From: an uncultured Ruminiclostridium sp.
GTDB taxonomy: Bacteria; Bacillota; Clostridia; Oscillospirales; Acutalibacteraceae
NCBI GenBank assembly: GCA_902490005.1
Contig: CABUCM010000002.1
Location: forward strand, 1-64,000
Length of the DNA stretch: 64,000 nt
Direction of reading: 5' to 3'
The translations under genes and the position numbers were made by a program. Every line of letters starts with the position of its first letter. Within the stretch, counting starts at the first letter, position 1. The notes under the pieces are model-generated. The model ran no database searches. It was not told where the DNA came from and saw nothing but the letters and a program-made list of their open reading frames with translations. Positions 7,515 to 15,912 of the stretch are shown here, piece by piece.

Positions 7515-9974
7515 TTATAAAATCATATCCGGATTCACATCCACAAACACGCTGGTTTTAGCGTATTCCTTCTGTTTTCCGAATTGTTGTAACAGCCTAG
7601 CAATCAATTCCCGAAAGTATTTATCAAACCGGTTCTTGATGATGACCTTATACCGGTATTTTCCGCTGACCTTAGGCACCGCCGCCTTCGCCGGGCCGAT
7701 AACCCGCATAGGAAGCTTAGGATATTCCGCCTGGGCCAAGCGGATCAGCTCCCCGGTGAAATACCGGGCCGCCTGTTCCACGTTTTGCTCCTGCTGGCCT
7801 AAAAAGCCCACTATGCACAAATCCGCGAAGGGCGGGTACAGCATGGCCTTGCGCATCTGGATTTCCCCTTGGAAAAAAGCGCCGTAATCCTGCCGCGCCG
7901 CCATCTGGATCACCGGGTTTTCCGGGGTATGGGTCTGGATCACCGCCAAGCCCGCCTTGTCGCCCCGGCCTGACCGGCCCACCACCTGGGTCATCAAGGC
8001 AAAAGCCCGCTCATAGCTTCTGAAATCGTCGCTGTAAAGGGCCTGGTCCGCGGAAAGGACCCCCACCAGGGTCACATTGGGAAAATCCAGCCCCTTCGCC
8101 ACCATCTGGGTCCCTACCATGATATCATATTCCCCGTCCGCAAATTGCTTCAGCTTCTTTTGATGAGAATATTTCGCCATAGTAGTGTCCGCATCCATCC
8201 GCAGGATCCTGGCCTCGGGAAACAGCTCCTCGATGGCCTCCTCCGCCTTTTGCGTGCCCGCGCCGGAATACCGCACCTGGCGCTGGTGACAGCTGGGGCA
8301 TTCCTCTGTAAAGGGGATGGAATAGCCGCAGTAATGGCACATCAGCCGCCGGTTGGCGGCGTGATACGTCAGGGAAATACTGCAATGGGGGCAGGTCACC
8401 GGCTCTCCGCAAGCCCGGCAGCTCACAAAGGTATGGTAGCCCCGCCGGTTTAAAAGAAGAATGGACTGGCGGTGAAACCGCAGGCTTTCCGCCATACACT
8501 CCATCAGCACCGAACTGAAGGGGCCTGTGTTGCCCTCCAGTATTTCCTGGTTCATATCCGCCACCACCACCTTGGGCAGCTTGGCGCCGCCGTAGCGGCT
8601 GGCGATGGTGGACAGGGTATATTTCCCCTTCTGGGCAAAGTAATAGCTTTCCACGCTGGGGGTCGCGCTGGCTAAAGTCAGCAGGCACTGGTGGTAATGG
8701 CAGCGGAACTTGGCGATTTCCCTGGCGTGAAACCTGGGAGTCTGCTCTGATTTATAGGTGTACTCCTGTTCCTCGTCCATGATGATTAGGCCCAGCTTTT
8801 CAAACGGGGCGAACACCGCGGACCGGGTCCCTAAGGCGATCAAAGCGTCGCCGTTTTTCACCCGCTTCCATTCATCCAGCCGTTCCCCCATGGAAAGGCC
8901 GCTGTGGAACACCGCCACCTGTCTGCCGTACCGGCTCTGGAATACCGCCAGCATCTGGGGCGTCAGGGAAATTTCCGGCACCATTAAAATGACGCCTTTC
9001 CCGTCCTCCACCGCCTGGTCGATGAGCTTTAAAAACACCGAAGTCTTCCCGCTGCCGGTGACCCCGTAAAGCAGGGAAACCCCGCCCTCCTGCTTCTGAT
9101 ATTGGGCTAGCTGCTCCTCATAGGCTTTCTGCTGCTCATCGGTGAGAAGAATTTCCTCTTTTTCGGCGGCTTCCGGCACATCCTCATAGGGATTGCGGTA
9201 TCTTTCCGCTTCATAATACCGGGCAAGCCCTTTTTTCACCAATCCGTCCACCACTACCGACGTAACGCCAGTAAAATAGCACACTTCTTTCACCGAGGCG
9301 GTCCCCACCGCCTGCAGCAGCGTGAAAACCTCCTGCTGTTTTGGGCTCAGCTTGACGCCGCCGGTTTCCTCTCCCTCTGTCAAGCTGACCATTTTCATGG
9401 TGGCGTCGCCAATCCGGCGAAAGGTATCGTCAATTTTTTCAAGATATCCCTGCCGGCCCATACGCTCCGGCAGGTCGCTGTCCGCGGTATAGCCTAAGGC
9501 CGCCAAAAGCTTATCCCGGCGGACAGGAAGGCGGCAGCGGGACAGATAATCCACAGCCCGCTTCTCTTCCTCGTCCAGCGTTTCCAGCCGGTCAGGGGGA
9601 ATCTCCCGGGCCAGCTGATAAGAGCAGGTAACCTGGTAATGAAGCCCTGTGGGCAGCATCACCCTGGCGGCGTCGAACAGGGTGCAAAAATAACGTTCCT
9701 TCATCCATCGGGCCAGGAGAAGCATCTCAGGCGAAAGAAGCGGTGCTTGATCCAGCACCGCCTTGATGGATTTCAGTTTTTCCCCTGGGCAGGCTTCTTT
9801 CATCTCCACCAGAAGGCCCTGACGGGTCCGATTTCCCCCTCCAAATGGAACAAGCACACGACAGCCCTTTTCCGCCTTTGCCCAAAGGGTTTGGGGGATC
9901 AGATAATCGTATGCCTTGTCAAAATGATAAGCCGTGTTTTCCACGGCTACTTTTCCTACCCGCGCCATGTCCAT
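7515..9974 (-). CDS. priA: Primosomal replication-restart helicase PriA
   Basis: 819 residues. PriA reloads the replisome at stalled forks. An N-terminal DNA-binding region is followed by a superfamily-2 helicase with Walker A GVTGSGKT and Walker B MDEEQEY, then a zinc-binding insertion of paired Cys (CRACG, CPHC, CHYC, CPSC) and helicase motifs V-VI near VVGRSGRGDK. The Walker B box reads DEEQ rather than the DEEH I know from E. coli and B. subtilis. The start ATG 9974 overlaps the rpoZ stop in a TAATG junction; a second ATG two codons on is also possible. Confidence 0.95.
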   Translation of the reverse strand: MDMARVGKVAVENTAYHFDKAYDYLIPQTLWAKAEKGCRVLVPFGGGNRTRQGLLVEMKEACPGEKLKSIKAVLDQAPLLSPEMLLLARWMKERYFCTLFDAARVMLPTGLHYQVTCSYQLAREIPPDRLETLDEEEKRAVDYLSRCRLPVRRDKLLAALGYTADSDLPERMGRQGYLEKIDDTFRRIGDATMKMVSLTEGEETGGVKLSPKQQEVFTLLQAVGTASVKEVCYFTGVTSVVVDGLVKKGLARYYEAERYRNPYEDVPEAAEKEEILLTDEQQKAYEEQLAQYQKQEGGVSLLYGVTGSGKTSVFLKLIDQAVEDGKGVILMVPEISLTPQMLAVFQSRYGRQVAVFHSGLSMGERLDEWKRVKNGDALIALGTRSAVFAPFEKLGLIIMDEEQEYTYKSEQTPRFHAREIAKFRCHYHQCLLTLASATPSVESYYFAQKGKYTLSTIASRYGGAKLPKVVVADMNQEILEGNTGPFSSVLMECMAESLRFHRQSILLLNRRGYHTFVSCRACGEPVTCPHCSISLTYHAANRRLMCHYCGYSIPFTEECPSCHQRQVRYSGAGTQKAEEAIEELFPEARILRMDADTTMAKYSHQKKLKQFADGEYDIMVGTQMVAKGLDFPNVTLVGVLSADQALYSDDFRSYERAFALMTQVVGRSGRGDKAGLAVIQTHTPENPVIQMAARQDYGAFFQGEIQMRKAMLYPPFADLCIVGFLGQQEQNVEQAARYFTGELIRLAQAEYPKLPMRVIGPAKAAVPKVSGKYRYKVIIKNRFDKYFRELIARLLQQFGKQKEYAKTSVFVDVNPDMIL

Positions 9975-10177
9975 TATTCGTTGATATCCGGCTCTATGAT
10001 ATTGAATCTGTGGGCCTGAAATTCCTTAAGCGCCATATTCACCGGCTTTTCCGTTAAGATTTCGCCGTTGTCCTCAGCGGTTTGCGCGATTTCTCTGGCC
10101 CGTTTCGCTACCGCGATCACCAGGGAATAGCGGCTCTGCTTGCCGCTGAGCATATCGTCTACAGATGGTCTACTCAT
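9974..10177 (-). CDS. rpoZ: DNA-directed RNA polymerase omega subunit
   Basis: 67 residues. The conserved block SRYSLVIAVAKRAREI with PVNMALKEF matches RpoZ, which helps assemble the beta-prime subunit. It starts inside the last codons of gmk with GAGGTG upstream and ends on the priA start. The gmk-rpoZ-priA order is a standard neighbourhood. Confidence 0.93.
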   Translation of the reverse strand: MSRPSVDDMLSGKQSRYSLVIAVAKRAREIAQTAEDNGEILTEKPVNMALKEFQAHRFNIIEPDINE

Positions 10178-10784
10178 TTTTAAGCACCTCTTCTATCAAA
10201 TTTCCAGCCCGGGCGGTCCTGCACTTTTCCCCGCGCAAAACCGCTTCCAGATCGCTGACGCAATCCTCCAGAGCGTTGTTTACTATCATATAGTCGTAAT
10301 CCGCCGCCTGCAGGATCTCTCCCCTGGCGGCGGCCAGCCGCTTTTGAACGGCCTCCTCAGAGTCCGTGCCCCTTCGCCGCAGCCTTTTTTCCAGCACCGC
10401 GAAGGACGGCGGCAAAATAAACACGCTGACAGACTCAGGGCATTTGGCCATCACCTTTTTCGCCCCCTGGACCTCGATTTCCAAAATCACGTCAAGGCCC
10501 TCGTTAAGCCAAGCCTCCATCTGCGCCCTGGGCGTTCCATAAAAATTGCCGCAGTATTCAGCGTACTCCAACACCCCATCTTCCTTAATCAAGGTTTCAA
10601 ACCGCTGTCTGGAAATAAAGTGGTAATCCTTTCCGTCCTCCTCCCCCTGCCTAGGCTGGCGGGTGGTGGCGGAAATGGAAAGCCTCACTTTGTCGTTATG
10701 GTCCAGCACTTCTCTTAGAACCGTATCCTTGCCCGCGCCGGATGGCCCGGAAAGAATAATCAGCAGTCCTTTGTTATTGTTCAT
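10170..10784 (-). CDS. gmk: Guanylate kinase
   Basis: 204 residues from ATG 10784 (MNNNKGLLII). Converts GMP to GDP with ATP. P-loop GPSGAGKD and the GMP-binding segments SISATTRQPRQGE and YGTP are visible. An upstream in-frame ATG at 10814 is less likely, because GGAGG stands correctly before 10784. The start overlaps the remA stop by 11 bases and the end overlaps rpoZ by 8, so the three genes are tightly coupled. Confidence 0.96.
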   Translation of the reverse strand: MNNNKGLLIILSGPSGAGKDTVLREVLDHNDKVRLSISATTRQPRQGEEDGKDYHFISRQRFETLIKEDGVLEYAEYCGNFYGTPRAQMEAWLNEGLDVILEIEVQGAKKVMAKCPESVSVFILPPSFAVLEKRLRRRGTDSEEAVQKRLAAARGEILQAADYDYMIVNNALEDCVSDLEAVLRGEKCRTARAGNLIEEVLKNE

Positions 10785-11052
10785 CTTCCTCCAACTCCCC
10801 AAGGTTTTCTTCATCTTCCTTATCGTTAAACCGGTTCGCGACGGTTTCCGGCTGCAAGGCGGATAGAATCACATGGTCGCTGTCGGTAAGGATCACGGCC
10901 CTGGTGCGGCGGCCGTAGGTGGCGTCGATCAGGGTGCCCTGCTCCTTGGCGTCCTGCATGATCCGCTTGATGGGGGCGGATTCCGGGCTGACGATGGCAA
11001 CCAGGCGGCTTGCGGAAACCATATTGCCAAACCCAATATTGATTAGCTTCAT
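10774..11052 (-). CDS. remA: Extracellular matrix regulatory protein RemA family (DUF370)
   Basis: 92 residues. INIGFGNMVSASRL, SPESAPIKRI and GRRTRAVI are nearly those of B. subtilis RemA, a ring-forming DNA-binding protein that activates matrix and osmoprotection genes there. In Clostridia the role is not established, although the gene is nearly always next to gmk as here. A short acidic tail (EDEENLGELEEDEQ) follows the conserved core. Confidence 0.94.
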   Translation of the reverse strand: MKLINIGFGNMVSASRLVAIVSPESAPIKRIMQDAKEQGTLIDATYGRRTRAVILTDSDHVILSALQPETVANRFNDKEDEENLGELEEDEQ

Positions 11053-11075
11053 GGTACGGCTCTCTCCAAACTTTA

Positions 11076-11954
11076 TTATTCTACGTTTTGAACCTGTTCC
11101 CGGATTTTTTCAATCTCCGCTTTCATATCCACCACCATGTGGGCAATTTCAGCGTCCACCGCCTTAGAGCCGATGGTATTGACTTCCCGGTTCATTTCCT
11201 GGACAATAAAATCAAGCTTTCTGCCGATGGCCTCGTCAGAGGCAAGCATTTGCTCCATTTGCTGAAAATGGCTTCTTAACCGGACCGTCTCCTCCGCCAC
11301 CGCGATTTTATCGGCAAAGATGGCGGCCTCGGTTAAAATACGCTGCTCATCCACCGTGGTATCGGAAAGGACCTCATTGAGTCTTGCCCGCAGACGCTCC
11401 TGGTATTCAAGCACGGTTTGAGGAGAACGCTCCTCCACCTTTTCCACAATGGCTAAAATCGTGTTGGCGCGGCTTTCCATATCCTCTTTCAGCCGCTCTC
11501 CCTCCACGCTGCGCATCTGGATAAATTTTTCCAGGGCACGGTCCAGGACACAGCGGACCTGTTCCCACACCTGGTCCTCGTCTTCCTCCGTCTTGTGGAT
11601 AGAGAAAATATCGCCGTATCTGGCAACCGTGGAAACCGAGATGTCATCCTGCAGCCCATAGGTATCCCGCAGCTCCTGAAGGGCCTTCACATAGCCGTCC
11701 GCCAGCGAATGGTTGATTTTCACCTCCGCCGCGGCGTCTTCCAGCGCCTCAATGGTGACAAACACATCCACCTTGCCTCTGGACACCTTGGATTGCACGT
11801 AGGATTTCAGCTTTTCGTCCAGAAAGTTATAACCCCTGGTGGTCCGGGAGGAAAACTCGAAATAACGGTGGTTCACCGATTTAATTTCTACAATAATGCC
11901 GCGGCTCTCAGCGTCGCTTTCCGCCCGCCCATAGCCGGTCATACTCTTAATCAT
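11076..11954 (-). CDS. yicC: YicC/YloC-family endoribonuclease
   Basis: 292 residues from ATG 11954 (MIKSMTGYGRAE, the diagnostic opening). YicC proteins are endoribonucleases affecting mRNA and sRNA turnover. The C-terminal half with RKLDFIVQEMNREVNTIGSK is the conserved DUF1732 region. The frame is open back to 12023, but the promoter at 12027-12056 would start transcription near 12020, so the longer form would lack a leader. It is the first gene of the long operon running to rsgA. Confidence 0.92.
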   Translation of the reverse strand: MIKSMTGYGRAESDAESRGIIVEIKSVNHRYFEFSSRTTRGYNFLDEKLKSYVQSKVSRGKVDVFVTIEALEDAAAEVKINHSLADGYVKALQELRDTYGLQDDISVSTVARYGDIFSIHKTEEDEDQVWEQVRCVLDRALEKFIQMRSVEGERLKEDMESRANTILAIVEKVEERSPQTVLEYQERLRARLNEVLSDTTVDEQRILTEAAIFADKIAVAEETVRLRSHFQQMEQMLASDEAIGRKLDFIVQEMNREVNTIGSKAVDAEIAHMVVDMKAEIEKIREQVQNVE

Positions 11955-12026
11955 GATTATTTCATCCCAATTCTGTCTATGATAAACGGATTTTCCGCTT
12001 TTGGAAACCGAAACATATTTCATCCT

Positions 12027-12056
12027 ATTTTACCAGCATTTTGCCTGGGTTGTCAA
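12027..12056 (-). promoter_or_regulatory. Sigma-A promoter of the yicC-to-rsgA operon
   Basis: On the minus strand TTGACA (12056-12051), 18 bases, then TAAAAT (12032-12027). Transcription would begin near 12020, about 65 bases ahead of yicC. No terminator was seen within the following 12 kb of closely packed minus-strand genes, so this may drive all of them. Confidence 0.8.
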
Positions 12057-12132
12057 CCGCCGGGAAGGATTCCATCCTAGGGACTGAGAAAACGCCTGTT
12101 TTCTTAAAAACCAAACCGGCGCACCTTTCAAT

Positions 12133-12161
12133 AAAAAACGGAGAGCGAACGCTCTCCGTTT
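12133..12161 (-). terminator. Rho-independent terminator after the carboxyltransferase operon
   Basis: A 12-base perfect stem (AAACGGAGAGCG / CGCTCTCCGTTT) with a two-base gap, followed on the minus strand by a T run. It stands directly after the stop of the 5S-like gene and before the yicC promoter. Confidence 0.88.
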
Positions 12162-12167
12162 CGTTTT

Positions 12168-13568
12168 TTACACGGGATGAATCATTTTTTCCTTATCGGC
12201 GTGCTTGCCGTCGATGCCGTATTTCTTTTCCTGGCGTTTCTTAAAGAAGTCCAGCGACACCTTCGGGAACATAGCATAGGAGAGCACATCCTCCTCCTGC
12301 TCGCTCCACTGGGCCATTTCCTTCCGCAGGGTATCCAGTTCCGGCTCCAGCAGGTCCGCCGGGCGCCCGGTAATCACGGGAGCGTCGCCGATGATCTTCT
12401 TCTGGAACGCAGGGTCGATAGGCATGGGAGTGGTGCCGTATTTGCCGGCCACCATATCCTTAAACTCGTTGGTGCACATTTTATACCGCTCGCCGGTAAT
12501 CACGTTGAACACCGCCTGAGTGCCCACGATCTGAGAGGTAGGGGTAACCAGCGGCGGGTAGCCGGAATCCTCCCGGACTTTCGGAACCTCGTTGAGCACG
12601 TCCTGAAGCTGGTCCTCCTTGCCGGCCTGCTTTAACTGGGAAAGCAGGTTCGAGAGCATGCCGCCGGGCACCTGATAAATCAGGGCGTTGGCGTCCGTAG
12701 CCAGCATCTTAGGGTCTAACAGGCCGTTGTCCAGATATTTTTGACGCAGGGTCATAAAGTAATCCCTGATCTCGTTTAACAGGATCAGATCCAAGCCGGT
12801 ATCGTATTCGGTGCCCTTCAGCGCGGCTACCATCGACTCGGTGGGCGCGTGGGAGGTACCCAGCGCCAGCGGGGACATGGCGGTATCCAGAATATCAGCG
12901 CCAGCCTCAATTCCCTTCAGCAGGCACATAGAGGCCAAACCGGAAGTATAGTGGGTATGGAGCTGAATCGGGATCTTAACCGCTTCTTTCAAAGCGGTGA
13001 CCAACTCGGCGGTAGAGTACGGCGTCAGAAGGGCGGCCATATCCTTAATGCAGATGGAATCCGCGCCGGTATCCTCGATACGTTTGGCGTAGTCCACATA
13101 ATAATCCGTGGTAAATACCGGGCCGGTGGTATAGGAAATGGCAACCTGAGCATGGGCCTTTTCCTTTTTGGCGGCCTTAATGGCAGTCTGCAGGTTTTTA
13201 ATATCATTCAGAGCGTCGAAAATACGGATGATATCGATACCGTTGGCTACAGACTTCTGGACAAAGTATTCCAGAACGTCGTCGGCATAATGGCGGTAGC
13301 CCAGCATATTCTGGCCTCTGAACAGCATCTGCAGCTTGGTGTTAGGGCATTTTTCCCGAATAGTGCGCAGTCTGTCCCAGGGGTCTTCGTTTAAGAAACG
13401 GAGACAAGCGTCAAAGGTCGCGCCGCCCCAGCACTCCAAGGAATAAAAGCCGACCTTATCCATCTTTTCAAGGATGGGGAGCATTTCCTCGGTGGTCATT
13501 CTGGTGGCGATCAAAGACTGGTGCGCATCCCGCAGGGTGACGTCGGTAATTAATATCTTTTTAGCCAT
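12168..13568 (-). CDS. Oxaloacetate/pyruvate carboxyltransferase subunit (OadA or transcarboxylase 5S type)
   Basis: 466 residues. TIM-barrel carboxyltransferase: DVTLRDAHQS at the start, MLFRGQNMLGYRHY, CIKDMAALL with the Lys position that is carboxylated in the family, and HTHYTSG with two metal-binding His. It exchanges CO2 between oxaloacetate/pyruvate and biotin. The protein ends without a biotinyl domain; that is a separate gene 12 bases upstream. Known homologues are the alpha subunit of Na+-pumping oxaloacetate decarboxylase, pyruvate carboxylase subunit B and the 5S subunit of propionibacterial transcarboxylase. Chemistry is sure, complex identity is not. Confidence 0.9.
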   Translation of the reverse strand: MAKKILITDVTLRDAHQSLIATRMTTEEMLPILEKMDKVGFYSLECWGGATFDACLRFLNEDPWDRLRTIREKCPNTKLQMLFRGQNMLGYRHYADDVLEYFVQKSVANGIDIIRIFDALNDIKNLQTAIKAAKKEKAHAQVAISYTTGPVFTTDYYVDYAKRIEDTGADSICIKDMAALLTPYSTAELVTALKEAVKIPIQLHTHYTSGLASMCLLKGIEAGADILDTAMSPLALGTSHAPTESMVAALKGTEYDTGLDLILLNEIRDYFMTLRQKYLDNGLLDPKMLATDANALIYQVPGGMLSNLLSQLKQAGKEDQLQDVLNEVPKVREDSGYPPLVTPTSQIVGTQAVFNVITGERYKMCTNEFKDMVAGKYGTTPMPIDPAFQKKIIGDAPVITGRPADLLEPELDTLRKEMAQWSEQEEDVLSYAMFPKVSLDFFKKRQEKKYGIDGKHADKEKMIHPV

Positions 13569-13580
13569 AATTCCGCCTCC

Positions 13581-13958
13581 TTACTGGAGGGAAACAAGAG
13601 GAGTGCCGGAATCGACGCTATCCCCCTTGTTTACTTGCACACTAGCGACCACTGCATCACGGGGAGCCATAATCTCGTTTTCCATCTTCATGGCTTCCAG
13701 AACTACCAGCACATCGCCCTTCTTCACGTTTTGGCCCGCGGAGACATTCACGTTGACAATGGTGCCAGGCATGGGGGAATTTACAGTTTCAGCGCCTGCG
13801 GGAGCAGGAGCGGCAGCCGGGGCGGGGGCAGCGGCGGGAGCCGGAGCAGCGGCCGGGGCGGCGGGCTTCGCGGCAGGAACCGGAGCGGCGCCAGCGGCTA
13901 CTTCCTCTACCTGTACGTCATATGGGGTACCGTTCACGGTGATCTTTAAATTTTTCAT
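13581..13958 (-). CDS. Biotin carboxyl carrier protein (transcarboxylase 1.3S / OadA-gamma-like)
   Basis: 125 residues. The C-terminal biotinyl domain carries EAMKMEN, whose second Lys is biotinylated. The N-terminus KITVNGTPYDVQVEE joins it through a long Ala/Pro hinge (about residues 22-57). Size and layout resemble the 1.3S carrier of Propionibacterium transcarboxylase, about 123 residues. It lies between two carboxyltransferase genes and would shuttle CO2 between their active sites. Confidence 0.93.
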   Translation of the reverse strand: MKNLKITVNGTPYDVQVEEVAAGAAPVPAAKPAAPAAAPAPAAAPAPAAAPAPAGAETVNSPMPGTIVNVNVSAGQNVKKGDVLVVLEAMKMENEIMAPRDAVVASVQVNKGDSVDSGTPLVSLQ

Positions 13959-14013
13959 GAGAAACCTCCATTAATATCTTAAATTTTAATTTTTACGGAT
14001 TTAAACTTGCAAA

Positions 14014-15363
14014 TTAAAGATTGTTGGCGTGCTTCTTCGGCAGTCTTGTCACCCGTTTGCCCGCCAGCATGTCCAAAGCCGCATACAGCTTCAGCCTGGT
14101 TTCGCTAGGCTCGATGACATCCTGCACAAAGCCGTCCCCAGCCGCCTTAAACGGACAGGCCTCTTGATCCTTGTATTCCGCGATCAGCTTTTCCCGGTCG
14201 GCGGCAGGATTGGAAGAACCCTTTAGCTTATCGCTCCACAGCATGACAGCCGCCGTAGTGGGATTCAAAGCGGAAATGGAAGCGGTAGGCCACGCGTAAG
14301 CCACGTCAACGCCGGCGGCCGCACCCGCTAAAGCCATATAAACGGCGCCATAAGCTTCGCCGGTAATCACGGCGATTTTAGCGGTGGTAGCTTCGGCGTA
14401 AGCGTTGGTCAGCTTGCAGGCCGCTTTCAGGCAGCAGAAGCTTTCTGTATTGACAAAGGAAATCACTGGAATGGCGAAAGCGTCGCAGAAACGCACCAAA
14501 CGGGCAGCCTTCTGGCAGGACTTACCGTCCGCTTTCTTTTCACCGCTGGCGATCACGCCAACCGTGTTTCCGCCCAGCTTGGCCAGCCCCGCGATAAAGC
14601 CGGCGCCAAAACCAGACTGGAACTCAACAAAGCTGTCCTGATCCATTACGGCCGCGATAATAGAAGCTCCGGACTCGCCGTCGGTTTCCACGGTAGAATC
14701 CACAAAATCGGTGATCGGCGCGCCGGTAAGATTATTGGAGGGGAGCAGGGTGATCAGCGCCCTGGCTTTTGCCACCGCCTCTTTGTCGTCCTTGGCGGTC
14801 AAATGCACCAGGCCGGACTCGGCTGCGTCTTTCAGTTCTCCGCCTTCGCCGTTGGTCTGCAGGGCAAACTGGCCCTCTTCCGACATAATCACCACATCTG
14901 CAGCGGCCGCTATCATAGAGCTAGCGCCCAGGCAGGGGCCGGCGACCACAGCGATTTGGGGCACCACACCGGAAAGGTTGTTGGCTTTCAGCATAACGTC
15001 GCCGTAAGCCGCCAGCATTTCACAGCTTTCATTCAAACGGGCGCCGATAGAATCATAGATTCCCACCACCGGAGCCCCTGTTTTTTCAGCCAATTCATAA
15101 ATCTTGCAGATCTTCGCGGCCTGGGCCTTGCTCATAGCCCCGCCCTCCACGTCGCTGTTCTGAGCGAAGGCGTATACCGGGCAGCCGTCCACAGAACCAA
15201 AGCCCGCGGCAGCTTCCGCCTTGCCGTCTCCAGATTTTGTAAAGCTGTCGATCTCTACAAAAGTGCCTTCGTCAAAAAGGAGCTGAAGACGTTGATAGGC
15301 CTTCGTCTGTGCATTAGCCGCTTTGGTTTCCTGCAAAAAAGCAAGCTTGCTTTCTATACTCAT
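14014..15363 (-). CDS. CoA-ester carboxyltransferase subunit (MmdA / transcarboxylase 12S-like)
   Basis: 449 residues from ATG 15363 (MSIESKLAFL). Crotonase-fold acetyl/propionyl-CoA carboxyltransferase family. Visible: GFGSVDGCPVYAFAQN, the oxyanion-hole region GPCLGASSMIAAAADVVIM, and a C-terminal AYAWPTASISALNP matching the second half of MmdA. It is shorter than the usual 500 or so residues, mainly near the N-terminus. Substrate, methylmalonyl-CoA or another CoA ester, cannot be read from sequence. First gene of a three-gene operon with its own promoter. Confidence 0.85.
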   Translation of the reverse strand: MSIESKLAFLQETKAANAQTKAYQRLQLLFDEGTFVEIDSFTKSGDGKAEAAAGFGSVDGCPVYAFAQNSDVEGGAMSKAQAAKICKIYELAEKTGAPVVGIYDSIGARLNESCEMLAAYGDVMLKANNLSGVVPQIAVVAGPCLGASSMIAAAADVVIMSEEGQFALQTNGEGGELKDAAESGLVHLTAKDDKEAVAKARALITLLPSNNLTGAPITDFVDSTVETDGESGASIIAAVMDQDSFVEFQSGFGAGFIAGLAKLGGNTVGVIASGEKKADGKSCQKAARLVRFCDAFAIPVISFVNTESFCCLKAACKLTNAYAEATTAKIAVITGEAYGAVYMALAGAAAGVDVAYAWPTASISALNPTTAAVMLWSDKLKGSSNPAADREKLIAEYKDQEACPFKAAGDGFVQDVIEPSETRLKLYAALDMLAGKRVTRLPKKHANNL

Positions 15364-15416
15364 CCTTGTTCCTCCATTCCATTTCCTATTGAAAATAATC
15401 AACGCAACTGATCTAT

Positions 15417-15445
15417 ATTATAGTATAATTTCCGTCAAATAACAA
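15417..15445 (-). promoter_or_regulatory. Promoter of the carboxyltransferase operon
   Basis: Minus strand TTGTTA (15445-15440), 17 bases, TATAAT (15422-15417), about 45 bases before the first start codon. The -10 is perfect, the -35 partial. Confidence 0.7.
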
Positions 15446-15463
15446 GGTGTAATAGACAAAACT

Positions 15464-15880
15464 TTAACAATTTTTGCAGTTTTTAATTAATTTAAAAATC
15501 TCCATGCCCATTCTTTCGTCATCCTTACGGAAACCGTACTGCTTTACCAGCGGAAAGATGGAAACCAACGCTGTCTCCATGCGGAAAAGGTTACGGTTCA
15601 AGCCATAGGAAGCGGCGGAACGGATCATCATTTCGCAGTATTCCGACTGGTCTGCATTCATATCCCGGTAATCCGTGCAGCCATAAAGCTGAAAATCCAG
15701 AATCCGCACGGAGGTCTTATCCACATCCACCGCGATATAGCCAAGCTCTTTGCCGCCCTCCCGGACCACCAGCAGGGCCGGGTCCTGGCCGGACTCCTTT
15801 TCATAACCGCTGGCTCCATAAGCGGTACTGAGCCGCTCCTCACTTTTCTGCTTGTCCTTTTCCGGTAAAATCGTCAACAC
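15464..15880 (-). CDS. Hypothetical protein, probably GNAT-fold
   Basis: 138 residues from GTG 15880, chosen because AAGGAG stands 8 bases ahead; an in-frame GTG at 15889 would be too close to it. The middle reads as alternating strands (ALLVVREGGKELGYIAVDV, then VRILDFQLYG) like the N-acetyltransferase core, and the C-terminus FPLVKQYGFRKDDERMGMEIF resembles the end of GNAT proteins. No clear acetyl-CoA loop is seen, so enzyme activity is uncertain. It follows rluB by about 30 bases. Confidence 0.6.
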   Translation of the reverse strand: MLTILPEKDKQKSEERLSTAYGASGYEKESGQDPALLVVREGGKELGYIAVDVDKTSVRILDFQLYGCTDYRDMNADQSEYCEMMIRSAASYGLNRNLFRMETALVSIFPLVKQYGFRKDDERMGMEIFKLIKNCKNC

Positions 15881-15912
15881 GAAAACCACTCCTTATCTTC
15901 ATTTTATTTTCG

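Noticed and set aside
11955..12023. Longer N-terminus for YicC
   Set aside because: The predicted transcription start (about 12020) leaves no leader, and the family always begins at the MIKSMTGYG position.
13795..13890. Ala/Pro/Gly repetitive DNA as a mobile or CRISPR-like repeat
   Set aside because: The repetition encodes the flexible hinge of the biotin carrier protein in frame; it is coding low complexity.
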